Shown: positions 54,713 to 63,868, numbered from the stretch's first letter. The stretch is 64,000 bases of DNA from Caulobacter sp. S45 (GCF_009765965.1 NZ_LMUL01000014.1:1835176-1899175), one strand, 5' to 3'. Program-made: numbers and translations. Notes: a model not told the origin generated them from the sequence alone.

Positions 54713-55654
54713 GTGACCCAAGCTCCCGCCCACGCTTCATCGCCTTCCGCCACGCCGAGCGACGACCTCGTCGCCACCTTCCAGATCGAGCAGCAGCCCG
54801 CGCGCGGCCGCATCGTGCGCCTGGGGGCTGTGGTCGACGAGATCCTGCGCCGCCACGACTATCCCGAACCGGTGGCCAACCTGCTGGGCGAGGCCTGCGC
54901 GCTCGCCGCCCTGGTCGGCTCGGCGCTGAAGTTCGAGGGCCGGCTGATCGTCCAGGCCCAGGGCAAGGGGCCGGTGAGCTATGTGGTCGCCGACTACGAC
55001 ACCTCCGGCGGCCTGCGCGGCTATTGCAGCTTCGACGCCGAACGGGTGGCCGAGGCGGTGGCGGAGGCCGCCAAGAGCTTCGTGCGGCCGGGCGCGCGGA
55101 CCCTGCTGGGCGAGGGCGTGTTCGTCATGACCGTCGACCCGGCCGACATGAATGACCGCTACCAGGGCGTCACGCCGATCGACGGCGAGACCCTGGCCCT
55201 GTGCGCAGAGACCTATTTCGCCCAGTCCGAGCAGGTGCCGACCCGCGTGCGCCTGGCGGTGGGCGAGGTCCACGACGCGGACGGGAGCGCCTATCGGGCC
55301 GGCGGCATGATGATCCAGAACATCGCCGAGGACGACGCGCGCGGCTCGACCGAGGACGCCTGGGTGCGGGCCCAGGCCCTGTTCGAGACGCTCGGCGAGG
55401 ACGAACTGGTCGATCCGCTGATCCCGCCGGAGACCCTGCTCTACCGCCTGTTCCACGAGGACGGCGTGCGCCTGTATCCGCCCAAGCCGCTGCGCGCCTA
55501 CTGCCGCTGCTCGGAGGATCGGGTGGTGGGCATGCTGAAGAGCTTCCCCGCCGCCGACATCGCCGAGATGACCGAGCCCGACGGCGCCATCCACGTCACC
55601 TGCGAATACTGCTCGCGGGTCTACGCGATCCCGCCGGAAACGGTGGGCGAGTAG
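54713..55654 (+). CDS. hslO: redox-regulated chaperone Hsp33
   Basis: Oxidative-stress chaperone of 313 residues. The N-terminal domain has SDDLVATFQIEQQPARGRIV and GKGPVSYVVADYDTSGGLRG; the C-terminal redox switch has the CxC pair (AYCRCSEDRVVGML) and CxxC pair (VTCEYCSRVYAI), which hold zinc when reduced. The GTG at 54713 is used. The N-terminal tail (MTQAPAHASSPSATP) is longer than in E. coli. Divergent from mscL. Confidence 0.95.
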   Translation: MTQAPAHASSPSATPSDDLVATFQIEQQPARGRIVRLGAVVDEILRRHDYPEPVANLLGEACALAALVGSALKFEGRLIVQAQGKGPVSYVVADYDTSGGLRGYCSFDAERVAEAVAEAAKSFVRPGARTLLGEGVFVMTVDPADMNDRYQGVTPIDGETLALCAETYFAQSEQVPTRVRLAVGEVHDADGSAYRAGGMMIQNIAEDDARGSTEDAWVRAQALFETLGEDELVDPLIPPETLLYRLFHEDGVRLYPPKPLRAYCRCSEDRVVGMLKSFPAADIAEMTEPDGAIHVTCEYCSRVYAIPPETVGE

Positions 55655-55662
55655 CCACACCC

Positions 55663-55688
55663 GCCCGTCGAGTCCGCCGTTGACGGGC
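55663..55688 (+). terminator. weak terminator hairpin after hslO
   Basis: GCCCGTC (55663-55669) pairs with GACGGGC (55682-55688) across a 12-base loop, starting 8 bases after the hslO stop. No T run follows. Confidence 0.35.
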
Positions 55689-55748
55689 GAAGTCAGCGGA
55701 ATTTACACACGGTTGTATCCGGGCGGATCGCCCGGCCGTGGGGGCGTG

Positions 55749-56747
55749 ATGAATTGTTGGAATCTGCGCGCAGCGCAAAGCTTCGGCGTGTCCTTGGTCG
55801 CCGGAATGGCGATGTCGGCTGGCGCTTCAGCGAGCTATGCGGCCCTGCCGCCGGTCCAGGTCTCCAATGACCGGTTCGATCCAAGTGCAAAATTGGTCGG
55901 CCCGGAACTCAAGGTGGACCCTTTTGTCGGGATAGATCACGACTCGCGACTACGCACATTTATAGATAAAAAGACAGGAGAAGTGGCAAACCAGCTTTAT
56001 GTCCATATCACATACACTGGAAAAGAATGGAAATTCTACGAAACTGCTTCTGACGACACCGCAAATTTTCTACCCCTGAAAAAAATAACGTCCGACTCTT
56101 CTCATTGCGATAAGCTTTTTGGGTGCATTTACACCGAAGATGTCGTGGTTGAATTCGATGAGGCGACACTGGAGGGGCGGGAAGGGAAAATCTACGAGAT
56201 AAAACTAAGTCCCAAGTTCGGCGACGGCCTGATCATCACCGTCTCGACCGAACAGATCGCGCTTCAACTGGCGGCGATCAGGGAAATCCAGGAAACCCTC
56301 GCAGACAAGGCCGCCGGCAGGGTCACGCTGCCCAAGCCGCTCCCACCCCAGGGCGAAGGCGCCTCCGTCCAAGTCGCCCAGGGCGGGGATGTCGTGCTGG
56401 CCACGGCGCGCAAGGTCCTGGAGGCGCTGGGCTATGCGCTGGAGCCCATGAGCGCGGACGGCACGAGCTTCTCGACGCTGCCGACCGATCACAAGTTCAC
56501 CCAGAAAGAGGCCGACTGCGGGACCGGACTCGGCATTCCCTTCCTCTGGGACAGCCGCACCAAGACCCGCGTCTCGATAACCGTCTCCGTCGCGTCCGGC
56601 CGGCTGACGGTGCGCAGCGGCATGGACGGGATTCTCGAGGTCCGAGGCTTTGGGGCGCACGAGGACAAGCCGCTATCGTGCACGACCAAGGACGCCTTCG
56701 CCGGCGAAGTCCTGCAGCAGATACAGGCCGCCCTGCCCCAGCCTTAG
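55749..56747 (+). CDS. secreted protein of unknown function with an AT-rich core
   Basis: 332 residues, not recognised. The signal peptide (QSFGVSLVAGMAMSAGASAS) indicates export. The middle (residues about 60-155) includes KKTGEVANQLYVHITYTGKE and a Cys pair (SSHCDKLFGCIYTED); the C-terminal half has two more Cys (ADCGTG, LSCTTKD) and a helical end. Bases about 55930-56215 use AT-rich codons: I count 23 G/C in the 60 bases 55981-56040, against clearly GC-rich flanks. This suggests acquired or recombined DNA inside the gene. The start ATG 55749 follows a GTG one codon earlier. Confidence 0.68.
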   Translation: MNCWNLRAAQSFGVSLVAGMAMSAGASASYAALPPVQVSNDRFDPSAKLVGPELKVDPFVGIDHDSRLRTFIDKKTGEVANQLYVHITYTGKEWKFYETASDDTANFLPLKKITSDSSHCDKLFGCIYTEDVVVEFDEATLEGREGKIYEIKLSPKFGDGLIITVSTEQIALQLAAIREIQETLADKAAGRVTLPKPLPPQGEGASVQVAQGGDVVLATARKVLEALGYALEPMSADGTSFSTLPTDHKFTQKEADCGTGLGIPFLWDSRTKTRVSITVSVASGRLTVRSGMDGILEVRGFGAHEDKPLSCTTKDAFAGEVLQQIQAALPQP

Positions 56748-56758
56748 CGGACGAGGCG

Positions 56759-57841
56759 TCAGAACAAGCTCATCTGGTCTCCGGCCTTCGGCGGCGGGCG
56801 GAACAGGTCCGTCCTCAGCGGCGCGCGTTCCCGATTGAGCCCGAGGCTGGCGCAGGCGCGATCGAAGCGCTGGCGCATCAGGTCGGCGATCGGCCCCTGG
56901 CCGCGCATCCGCTGGCCCCACTCCGCGTCGTAGTCCTTGCCGCCGCGCATCTGGCGGACCAGCGACATCACCCGCCTGGCGCGGTCGGGCCGCTCGGCCT
57001 CCAGCCATTCGCGGAACAGGTCCTTGATCTCCAGCGGCAGGCGCAGGACCGTGAAGCCGACCGAGGTCGCGCCCGCCTCGGCCGCACGGGTCAGCACCGC
57101 CTCCATCTCGTGGTCGTTGAGCCCGGGTATGGCCGGGGCGAACAACACCCCCACGCTGGCCCCGGCGGCCTTCAGCGCCCTGACCGCGTCCAGCCGGCGC
57201 TCGGGCGTGGCGGCGCGAGGCTCCATGGCGCGGGCGAGCCTGCGGTCCAGCGTCGTCACCGAGACGAAGGCGCGCGCCAGTCCCGCCCGGCCCATCCGTC
57301 CCAGGATGTCGGCGTCGCGCACGATCAGGGCCGACTTGGTGATGATGCTGAGCGGGTGGTTGAACCGCTCCAGCACCTCCAGCACGCCGCGCGTGACCCG
57401 GGTGCGCGCCTCCACCGGTTGGTAGGGGTCGGTATTGCCGCCGATGTGGACCGGCTTGCAGGCGTAGCGCGGATTGGACAGCTCCCGTTCCAGCAGGCGC
57501 GCGGCGTCGGGCTTGAAGAACAGTTTGGTCTCGAAATCCACCCCCGGCGACAGGCCCATATAGGCGTGGGCAGGACGCGCGTAGCAGTAGATGCAGCCGT
57601 GCTCGCACCCGCGATAGGGGTTGATCGAGCGGTCGAAGCCGACGTCGGGGCTGTCGTTGCGGGTGAGGATGGTGCGCGCCGTCTCCGCCGTCAGAGTGGT
57701 GTCGAGCCTCCTCGGCGCCGGGTCGTCCAGCGTCCAGCCGTCGTCGAAATCCTCGTGCTGGGTCGGCTCATAGCGGCCGACATGGTTGGACTTGGCGCCG
57801 CGACCCTTGACCGCGCCGACGATGGGGACGGATGAAGCCAT
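56759..57841 (-). CDS. PA0069-type radical SAM protein
   Basis: 360 residues with the cluster motif RGCEHGCIYCYARPAHAY (CxxxCxxC) about residue 80, KPVHIGGNTDPYQPVEARTR and ITKSALIVRDADIL. This matches the PA0069/Rv2578c radical SAM family related to spore photoproduct lyase, whose reaction is unknown. It converges with the unknown gene after 11 bases. The ATG at 57841 (MASSVPIVGAVKGRGA) is preferred; an upstream ATG at 57862 would add seven residues. Confidence 0.87.
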   Translation of the reverse strand: MASSVPIVGAVKGRGAKSNHVGRYEPTQHEDFDDGWTLDDPAPRRLDTTLTAETARTILTRNDSPDVGFDRSINPYRGCEHGCIYCYARPAHAYMGLSPGVDFETKLFFKPDAARLLERELSNPRYACKPVHIGGNTDPYQPVEARTRVTRGVLEVLERFNHPLSIITKSALIVRDADILGRMGRAGLARAFVSVTTLDRRLARAMEPRAATPERRLDAVRALKAAGASVGVLFAPAIPGLNDHEMEAVLTRAAEAGATSVGFTVLRLPLEIKDLFREWLEAERPDRARRVMSLVRQMRGGKDYDAEWGQRMRGQGPIADLMRQRFDRACASLGLNRERAPLRTDLFRPPPKAGDQMSLF

Positions 57842-57893
57842 AGCCGAGCATCGCACGGCCAATAGAACATAACAAGAACGATGCGGGCGGCGA

Positions 57894-58763
57894 CTAGATC
57901 TGCGCCTCGCCCTTCAGCACCGGCACGCAGCCGCCGCCGACTGTGGCGCGGACGCCATCCGGGGTGCGGCGCGCCCCGACCCGGATGAAGCTGGGACGCC
58001 CCATCTCGGCCCCCTGCCGTATCTCGAAGCTGGCGGCGTCGCCGCCGTCCAGGTCCAGCAACAGGGCGCCAAGCGCAGCCGCGGCGGCGCCGGTGGCGGG
58101 GTCCTCGGCGATGCCGAACACCGGCGCGAACATGCGCATGGCCACGTCGCGCCCGGTCCCGCGCGCATAGAGGCACAGGGCGAAGTCGCCGGCCGGCCAC
58201 GCCTTGCCTGCCGCCTCGAAGCCGGCCAGGTCGGGCTTGGCGCGATGCAGCGCCTCGGCGGACACAGCCGCGCAGACGAAGCCCGCCCCCACCGAAGCGG
58301 TGAAGGCCTGGCCCACGTCCTCGGCGGCCAAGCCGGCGCAGGCCGCGATCAGCGCAGCGCCGGGAGCGGTGTCGCGCGCCAGCGGCCGGGGGGCCGCGAC
58401 CGAACAGGCCACGACCTCGCCCTCTCGCCGCTCCACCGCGATCTCGACCAGGCCGGCGATCTCCTCGAACCGCAGCGCGCCGTCCCGGTCGCGGCCGGCC
58501 GTGGCCAGGACCCAGGCCGTCCCTACGTTCGGGTGCCCGGCGAAGGGCAGCTCGGTCTGGGGGGTGAAGATGCGGACCTGGGCGGTGTTCGCCGGGTCCT
58601 GCGGCGGCAGGACGAAGGCCGTCTCACTCAGATTGAACTCGCGGGCGAGCGCCTGCATCTGCGCGCCGTCCAGGCCCCGGGCGTCCGGGAACACGGCCAG
58701 GGGATTGCCGCCGAAACGCTGGTCCGTGAACACGTCCAGGGTGACGAAGGGGTAGGTCGCCAT
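57894..58763 (-). CDS. PhzF family isomerase/epimerase-like protein
   Basis: 289 residues with the PhzF/DapF fold signatures [20 protein letters not shown], the catalytic Glu in [31 protein letters not shown] and the C-terminal [14 protein letters not shown]. Members isomerise small metabolites; the substrate is unknown here. It is divergent from an ArsR-type gene across 95 bases that include CGATC-GGAT-GATCG at 58775-58788, a possible operator. Confidence 0.9.
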   Translation of the reverse strand: MATYPFVTLDVFTDQRFGGNPLAVFPDARGLDGAQMQALAREFNLSETAFVLPPQDPANTAQVRIFTPQTELPFAGHPNVGTAWVLATAGRDRDGALRFEEIAGLVEIAVERREGEVVACSVAAPRPLARDTAPGAALIAACAGLAAEDVGQAFTASVGAGFVCAAVSAEALHRAKPDLAGFEAAGKAWPAGDFALCLYARGTGRDVAMRMFAPVFGIAEDPATGAAAAALGALLLDLDGGDAASFEIRQGAEMGRPSFIRVGARRTPDGVRATVGGGCVPVLKGEAQI

Positions 58764-58858
58764 CTCGCCTCCAACGATCGGATGATCGAGGCGCTGAAAA
58801 TCGCTTCGACTAAGGGACCGAACGCTGTCATAAATTAGGTGATTAGCAAAGAGCCAAA

Positions 58859-59161
58859 GTGGAAAACGCCGACCTCTTCCGCGCCCTGGCCAGCCCGCCC
58901 CGCCTGCAGATCCTGGCGTGGCTGCGCGACCCGCGTGCGCACTTTCCGCCCCAGACCGACGGCGACCTGGTCGAGGACGGGGTGTGCGCGGTCTACATCG
59001 CCCAGAAGCTGGGGGTGACCCAGCCGACGCTCAGCCAGCACATGGGCGTGCTGACCGACGCGGGCCTGGTGGCGTCCAAACGGATCAAGCAGTGGACCTT
59101 CTACCGGCGTGACGAGGATCGCATCCGCGAACGCCTCCAACTCGCCCAACAGAGCGTCTAG
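58859..59161 (+). CDS. ArsR-type winged-helix transcriptional regulator
   Basis: 100 residues: LFRALASPPRLQILAWLRDP at the N terminus, the recognition helix in KLGVTQPTLSQHMGVLTDAG and the wing ASKRIKQWTFYRRDEDRI. The Cys in DGVCAVYIAQ is isolated, so there is no ELCVCDL metal box; a metal sensor is unlikely. GTG start. It is divergent from the PhzF gene, which it probably controls together with itself. Confidence 0.86.
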   Translation: MENADLFRALASPPRLQILAWLRDPRAHFPPQTDGDLVEDGVCAVYIAQKLGVTQPTLSQHMGVLTDAGLVASKRIKQWTFYRRDEDRIRERLQLAQQSV

Positions 59162-59245
59162 CCAGTCCGCGACCTCTTGCGGCAGGGTCTGGGCTTCGCT
59201 CTGTCGGGGTGGATGGGGCATGCCTCAAGCTAGACCGATCGATAC

Positions 59246-59260
59246 GAACAAATCAAGAAC
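59246..59260 (-). promoter_or_regulatory. SOS-box-like site GTTC-N7-GTTC
   Basis: On the minus strand GTTC TTGATTT GTTC fits the alphaproteobacterial LexA consensus GTTC-N7-GTTC exactly. Two further matches lie at 59339-59353 and 59372-59386 (plus strand). The nearest plausible target is the adenosine kinase gene 320 bases away; there is no DNA repair gene, so it may be fortuitous. Confidence 0.4.
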
Positions 59261-59300
59261 AAAAACGAGTCGGCGTAGCCGACGTTCCTTCTTCCCTTCC

Positions 59301-59328
59301 CTCCATCCTCCATCCTCCATCCTCCATC
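59301..59328. repeat. four tandem copies of CTCCATC
   Basis: CTCCATC repeated four times without change. A short heptanucleotide microsatellite in non-coding DNA; copy number may vary between strains. Confidence 0.85.
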
Positions 59329-59338
59329 TGCGGAGAAA

Positions 59339-59398
59339 GTTCCGAACCGGTTCGGAACCGGTGGGGAATCGGTTCGGAACATGTTCCCCACCGGTTCG
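59339..59398. repeat. dense palindrome cluster built from GGTTCGGAAC
   Basis: GTTCCGAACCGGTTCGGAAC at 59339-59358 is a perfect 20-base palindrome. Overlapping it, GAACCGGTGGGGAA (59355-59368) and TTCCCCACCGGTTC (59384-59397) form a perfect 14-base inverted repeat with a 15-base loop that holds another GGTTCGGAAC. The unit occurs four times in 63 bases. It could be an operator array or a structured RNA element. Confidence 0.8.
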
Positions 59399-59583
59399 GA
59401 ACAAATGCCAGCGATGGCCCCAATCCGAACACGTCGGAACCGACGCCCGCCCGGAAAAAGCGCTCCGTCAGTTCACGAATTGTTCGCGCCATTTCGCTCC
59501 GCTGTCCGCAAGACGCAACGCCGCGTTGCCCTGGCGGGTCCGGCCGCTATAGTCCGCCGCCTTTCAACGCCGAGCCCGAACTC

Positions 59584-60576
59584 ATGCCGCTTTCCTACGA
59601 CGTCGCCGCTGTCGGCAACGCCATCGTCGACGTCATCGCCCCGGCCTCCGACGCCTTCCTGGCCGAGGAGAAGCTGGACAAGGGCGCGATGATGCTGATC
59701 GACACCGCCCGCGCGGACAGTCTGTACAAGCGGATGGCGGCGGGGATCGAAGCTTCGGGCGGGTCGGCCGGCAATACGGTGGCGGGCGTGGCCAGCCTGG
59801 GCGGCAAGGCGGCCTATATCGGCAAGGTGGCCAAAGACACGCTCGGCGAGGTGTTCCGCCACGACATCACCGCCATCGGCGTCCACTTCGACCCCACCCC
59901 CATGGTCGGCGAAGAGGGCACGGGACGCTGCCTGATCAACGTCACCGACGACGCCCAGCGCACCATGTGCACCTATCTCGGCGCCGCCAACGCGCTCACC
60001 CCCGACGACGTCGACCCCGCCCTGATCGAGGCGGCCGGGATCGTCTACCTGGAAGGCTATCTGTTCGACCCCCCCGCCGCCCGCGAGGCCTTCGCCAAGG
60101 CGGCGCGGATCGCGCGCAAGGCCGGCCGGCGCGTGGCCCTGACCCTGTCGGACGCCTTCGTGGTCCATCGCCACCGCGACGCCCTGCTCGACTTCATCGC
60201 CGGCGACATGGACATCGTCTTCGCCAACGAGGTCGAGGTCTGCGCCATGTTCGAAACCGAGGACTTCGGCGCCGCGCTGAAGGCGCTCTCGGCCAAGGTG
60301 GAGACCGCCGTGGTCACGCGCGGCGCCGCCGGGTCGACCCTCATCTCCAAGGGCGAGCGCGCCGACGTCGCGGCCGAGCCGGTGGCCAAGGTGATCGACA
60401 CCACCGGCGCCGGCGACCAGTACGCGGCCGGCGTGCTGTTCGGCCTGGCGCGGGGCCTGACGCTGGCTCAGAGCGGGCGCCTGGGCGCCATCGCCGCCGC
60501 CGAAGTGATCAGCCACTACGGTCCGCGTCCGCAAACGCCCTTGAAAGGGCTGGCGGAAGCCGCCGGCCTGATCTAG
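59584..60576 (+). CDS. adenosine kinase / PfkB family sugar kinase
   Basis: ATP-dependent kinase of 330 residues. YDVAAVGNAIVDVIAPASDA and GGSAGNTVAGVASLGGKAAY match the PfkB N-terminal site, and the C-terminal anion hole is VIDTTGAGDQYAAGVLFGLA with catalytic Asp in GAGD. The protein resembles alphaproteobacterial adenosine kinases rather than fructokinases. The ATG at 59584 is used (MPLSYDVAAVGNA). It precedes hisB by 24 bases and may be co-transcribed; AMP salvage and histidine synthesis both touch the adenylate pool. Confidence 0.87.
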   Translation: MPLSYDVAAVGNAIVDVIAPASDAFLAEEKLDKGAMMLIDTARADSLYKRMAAGIEASGGSAGNTVAGVASLGGKAAYIGKVAKDTLGEVFRHDITAIGVHFDPTPMVGEEGTGRCLINVTDDAQRTMCTYLGAANALTPDDVDPALIEAAGIVYLEGYLFDPPAAREAFAKAARIARKAGRRVALTLSDAFVVHRHRDALLDFIAGDMDIVFANEVEVCAMFETEDFGAALKALSAKVETAVVTRGAAGSTLISKGERADVAAEPVAKVIDTTGAGDQYAAGVLFGLARGLTLAQSGRLGAIAAAEVISHYGPRPQTPLKGLAEAAGLI

Positions 60577-60600
60577 GCCACCACTTTGGGGAGATCAGCC

Positions 60601-61215
60601 ATGGCGGACGGCTCTGCACAGCTGACGCACCGGATCGGCGAGAAGGTGCGCGACACCAAGGAGACCCGCATCCGCGTGCGGGTGGACCTGGACGGGACCG
60701 GCGTGTCGACCGTCTCCACCGGCGTGGGCTTTTTCGACCATATGCTGGAATCCTTCGCCCGCCACGCCGGAATCGACATCGAGGTCGAAACCAAGGGCGA
60801 CCTGCACATAGACATGCACCACACCGTGGAGGACACCGGCATCGTGCTGGGCCTGGCGGTAAAGGACGCGCTGGACGGGTTCAAGGGCATCCGCCGGTTC
60901 GGCCACGCCTACGTGCCGATGGACGAGACCCTGACCCGCTGCGCGCTCGACCTGTCCAACCGCCCCTACCTGGTGTGGAACGTGGTGTTCCCGCGCGACA
61001 AGGTCGGGACCATGGACACCGAGCTGTTCAAGGAATTCCACCACGCCTTCGCCATGAACCTGGGCGCCTGCGTGCACCTGGAGACCCTCTACGGCCAGAA
61101 CACCCACCACATCGCCGAGAGCGGCTTCAAGGCGCTGGCGCGGGCCCTGCGCGCGGCGGTGGAGATCGACCCCAAGACCCAGGGTGCGGCGCCCTCCACC
61201 AAGGGCGTCCTCTGA
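60601..61215 (+). CDS. hisB: imidazoleglycerol-phosphate dehydratase
   Basis: Histidine synthesis, dehydration step. The 204-residue monofunctional enzyme has the metal motifs [31 protein letters not shown], and EFHHAFAMN and [17 protein letters not shown]. There is no histidinol-phosphatase domain. The ATG follows GGGGAG with good spacing. It opens the hisBHAFE block; hisH starts 7 bases later. Confidence 0.97.
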   Translation: MADGSAQLTHRIGEKVRDTKETRIRVRVDLDGTGVSTVSTGVGFFDHMLESFARHAGIDIEVETKGDLHIDMHHTVEDTGIVLGLAVKDALDGFKGIRRFGHAYVPMDETLTRCALDLSNRPYLVWNVVFPRDKVGTMDTELFKEFHHAFAMNLGACVHLETLYGQNTHHIAESGFKALARALRAAVEIDPKTQGAAPSTKGVL

Positions 61216-61222
61216 CCCCATC

Positions 61223-61876
61223 ATGTCCACTGTCGCACTGATCGATTATGGCTCGGGCAACCTGCGCTCGGCGGAGAAGGCGCTCATCCGGGCGGCCGGA
61301 ACGCTGCCGCACGCCTGCGAGGTGGTGGTTAGCAACGACCCCGAGGTGCTGGCCAGGGCCGACCGGCTGATGCTGCCCGGCGTCGGGGCCTTCGCCGCCT
61401 GCATGGCCGCGCTCAAGGGCCGTCCCGGCGTGATCGAGGCGATCACCGAGGCGGTGCAGACCCGTGGCGCGCCCTTCCTGGGCGTGTGCGTCGGCATGCA
61501 GCTGCTGGCGACGCTGGGGCTGGAGTTCGGCGCTCATACGGGGCTGGGCTGGATCTCGGGCGAGGTCCGCCGGCTGGAGCCCACGACGCCCGCCGCCAAG
61601 GTGCCCCACGTCGGCTGGAACGACGTCGACGCCACGCCCCACCCGCTGTTCCAAGGCCTGATCAAGGCTTCGGGCGAGCAGCCTCAGATGTATTTCACCC
61701 ACTCCTTCGCCTTCCATCCCGACCTGCCGCACGACGTCCTGGCGACCACCGACCATGGCGGCGTGTTCGTGTCGGCGGTGGCGAAGGCCAATGTCGCGGG
61801 GGTGCAGTTCCACCCCGAAAAATCCCAAGGCGCCGGCTTGCAGCTCATCGCCAATTTCCTGGAGTGGCGCCCTTGA
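61223..61876 (+). CDS. hisH: imidazole glycerol phosphate synthase, glutamine amidotransferase subunit
   Basis: Supplies ammonia to HisF. 217 residues with the oxyanion/nucleophile motif [11 protein letters not shown] and the catalytic His-Glu pair in [11 protein letters not shown]. The N terminus ([18 protein letters not shown]) and [10 protein letters not shown] are standard. Its TGA stop overlaps the TTG start of hisA. Confidence 0.97.
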   Translation: MSTVALIDYGSGNLRSAEKALIRAAGTLPHACEVVVSNDPEVLARADRLMLPGVGAFAACMAALKGRPGVIEAITEAVQTRGAPFLGVCVGMQLLATLGLEFGAHTGLGWISGEVRRLEPTTPAAKVPHVGWNDVDATPHPLFQGLIKASGEQPQMYFTHSFAFHPDLPHDVLATTDHGGVFVSAVAKANVAGVQFHPEKSQGAGLQLIANFLEWRP

Positions 61877-62598
61877 TCCTCTATCCGGCCATCGACCTGA
61901 AGGAGGGCCGCTGCGTGCGCCTCATCAAGGGCGACATGGGCCAGGTCACCGTGTTCAACGACGACCCGGCCGACCAGGCGCGCAAGTTCGCCAGCGAGGG
62001 CTTCGCCTGGCTGCACGTGGTGGACCTGGACGGTGCGGTCGAGGGCCGCTCGGTCAACAAGGCCGCCGTCGAGGCCATCCTCAAGACCGCCGCCATCCCG
62101 GTCCAGGTCGGCGGGGGCGTGCGCACCTTCGAGGCGGTGGAGGCCTGGATCGAGGCCGGGGTCAGCCGGGTGATGCTGGGCACCGCCGCCGTCCGCGAGC
62201 CCGAACTGGTCAAGCTGGCCGCCGCCGCCTTCCCCGAACAGGTCGCCGTGGCCGTGGACATCCGCGACGGCCGCGTGGCCGTGCACGGCTGGGTGGAGAC
62301 CTCGGACCTGAACCCCGTCGACCTCGCCCGCCGATTCGAGGACGCGGGCGTCGCCGCCCTGATCGTCACCGACATCGGCCGCGACGGCACGCTTTCCGGC
62401 GTCAACGTCGAGGAGATCGGCGCCCTGGCCGACGCGGTGGCCATTCCGGTGATCGCCAGCGGCGGGGTCGCCGACGTCAACGACATCTTCCGGCTGAAGG
62501 CGCGCAAGGGCGTGCCGATCGCCGGCGCCGTGCTGGGCAAGGCGCTGTACACCGGCGCGCTAGACCCCACCGAGGCGCTCGCCGCCGCGCGGTGCTAG
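61873..62598 (+). CDS. hisA: phosphoribosylformimino-AICAR-phosphate isomerase
   Basis: Amadori isomerase of histidine synthesis, 241 residues. It begins [20 protein letters not shown] with catalytic Asp in AIDL and has [13 protein letters not shown] with the second catalytic Asp; [11 protein letters not shown] and [10 protein letters not shown] are the phosphate loops. The start is TTG at 61873, in a TTGA overlap with hisH; no ATG or GTG gives a complete first strand. Confidence 0.95.
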   Translation: MILYPAIDLKEGRCVRLIKGDMGQVTVFNDDPADQARKFASEGFAWLHVVDLDGAVEGRSVNKAAVEAILKTAAIPVQVGGGVRTFEAVEAWIEAGVSRVMLGTAAVREPELVKLAAAAFPEQVAVAVDIRDGRVAVHGWVETSDLNPVDLARRFEDAGVAALIVTDIGRDGTLSGVNVEEIGALADAVAIPVIASGGVADVNDIFRLKARKGVPIAGAVLGKALYTGALDPTEALAAARC

Positions 62599-62601
62599 GC
62601 G

Positions 62602-63363
62602 GTGGTCAAGGTCCGCGTCATCCCCTGCCTGGACGTCAAGGACGGGCGCGTGGTCAAGGGGGTCAACTTCGTCTCCCTGCGCGACGCCGGCGATCCGGTG
62701 GAGCAGGCCCAGGCCTATGACGCGGCCGGCGCCGACGAGCTGATGTTCCTGGACATCGCCGCCAGCACCGAGAACCGCGCCAGCATGTACGACGTGATCG
62801 CCCGCACCGCCGACGTCTGCTTCATGCCCCTGTCGGTCGGCGGCGGGGTGCGCGCGGTGGAGGACGCCCGGCGGCTGCTGCGCTCTGGCGCCGACAAGGT
62901 CTCGGTCAACACCGCCGCGGTGGAGAACCCCGACCTGATCGCCGCCTGCGCCGACGCCTTCGGGGCCCAGTGCGTGGTCGCCGCCATCGACGCCAAGCAG
63001 ACGTCGCCCGGCCGCTGGGAGGTGTTCACCTATGGCGGGCGCAAGGCCACCGGGCTGGACGTGCTGGACTATGTGGCCACCGTGGTGGCCAAGGGCGCGG
63101 GCGAGATCCTGCTGACCTCGATGGACCGCGACGGGGTGAAATCGGGCTATGATCTGGAGCTGCTGGCCGCCGTCAGCCGCACGGCGCCGATCCCGGTGAT
63201 CGCCTCGGGCGGCGCCGGATCGGCCCAGCACATGGTGCAGGCGGTGCGCGACGGCGGGGCCGACGCGGTGCTGGCGGCCTCGATCTTCCACTTCGGCGAG
63301 GTGAGCGTGCGCCAGGCCAAGGCCGAGCTCGCCGCCGCCGGACTGCCGGTGCGGGAGGTCTGA
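62602..63363 (+). CDS. hisF: imidazole glycerol phosphate synthase, cyclase subunit
   Basis: Forms IGP and AICAR with ammonia from HisH. 253 residues; [20 protein letters not shown] contains the first catalytic Asp and [16 protein letters not shown] the second. [13 protein letters not shown] and [13 protein letters not shown] are the phosphate sites. GTG start three bases after the hisA stop; hisE starts two bases after its stop. Confidence 0.97.
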   Translation: MVKVRVIPCLDVKDGRVVKGVNFVSLRDAGDPVEQAQAYDAAGADELMFLDIAASTENRASMYDVIARTADVCFMPLSVGGGVRAVEDARRLLRSGADKVSVNTAAVENPDLIAACADAFGAQCVVAAIDAKQTSPGRWEVFTYGGRKATGLDVLDYVATVVAKGAGEILLTSMDRDGVKSGYDLELLAAVSRTAPIPVIASGGAGSAQHMVQAVRDGGADAVLAASIFHFGEVSVRQAKAELAAAGLPVREV

Positions 63364-63365
63364 GC

Positions 63366-63704
63366 ATGGCGGATATGGACAGGCTGGCCTCGGCCCTGGC
63401 GCGGCTGCAGGCGACCATCGAAGCGCGCCGCGGAGATGATCCGAACACGTCCTATACCGCCAAGCTGCTGTCCAAGGGGCCGGCCTACGTAGCCAAGAAG
63501 CTGGGCGAGGAGGCGGTGGAGACTGTCATCGCCGCCGTGCAGGGCGACGCCGACGCGCTGGCCGCCGAGAGCGCTGACGTGCTCTACCACTGGCTGGTGC
63601 TGCTGAGCACGGCCGGGGTCACGCCCGACGCGGTGGCCGCCAAGCTGGAGGCCCGCGAGGGGACCTCGGGGCTGGTGGAGAAGGCCGCACGGCCGAAGGA
63701 TTGA
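63366..63704 (+). CDS. hisE: phosphoribosyl-ATP pyrophosphatase
   Basis: Second step of histidine synthesis. The 112-residue all-helical enzyme shows TSYTAKLLSKGPAYVAKKLG, EEAVETVIAA and ESADVLYHWLVLL, with the conserved Glu/Asp metal ligands. It is separate from hisI. It is the last gene of the his block and converges with the next gene across repeat element A3. Confidence 0.95.
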   Translation: MADMDRLASALARLQATIEARRGDDPNTSYTAKLLSKGPAYVAKKLGEEAVETVIAAVQGDADALAAESADVLYHWLVLLSTAGVTPDAVAAKLEAREGTSGLVEKAARPKD

Positions 63705-63712
63705 TCCCCTCT

Positions 63713-63868
63713 CCCCTTGCGGGAGAGGGAGGGGCCCGGCCGCTGGCTGGGAGGGTGAGGGGTCGACGGACGCTCGCCGCCAAACTCAGCAGGCCTCCTC
63801 AACCTTCCCACGCGTCTATCGACACCCGGGCCCCTTCCTTCTCCCGCAAGGGGAGAAGGAAGGGGCCC
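63713..63868. repeat. bipartite palindromic repeat, family A copy 3 (TTGCG-loop variant)
   Basis: Left hairpin CTCTCCCCTTGCGGGAGAG at about 63719-63727 within 63713-63735, with GGGTGAGGGG behind it; right half has GGCCCCTTCCTTCTCCCGCAAGGGGAGAAGG ending at about 63868 (in pieces: CTTCTCCCGCAAGGGGAGAA). It fills the gap between convergent hisE and the partial gene at the window end. The loop differs from copies 1 and 2. Confidence 0.65.

Larger units (their letters stand above)
59162..59583. other. 422-base intergenic region rich in palindromes and SOS-box-like sites
   Basis: No credible gene on either strand; frames through it have poor composition. It contains, in order, a GAAC-N7-GAAC site (59246-59260), four exact copies of CTCCATC (59301-59328), and a dense palindrome cluster (59339-59398). 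The promoter for the adenosine kinase and his genes should also be here, as no other gap precedes them. Confidence 0.7.

Noticed and set aside
58835..59221. Minus-strand open frame of 128 codons just after the SOS-box-like site
   Set aside because: It is tempting as a LexA-controlled gene, but all except the first 20 codons are antisense to the ArsR-type gene and look like a shadow.
59209..59583. N-terminal extension of adenosine kinase through the palindromic region
   Set aside because: Translation of the palindromes and CTCCATC repeats is not protein-like, and the kinase begins normally at 59584.
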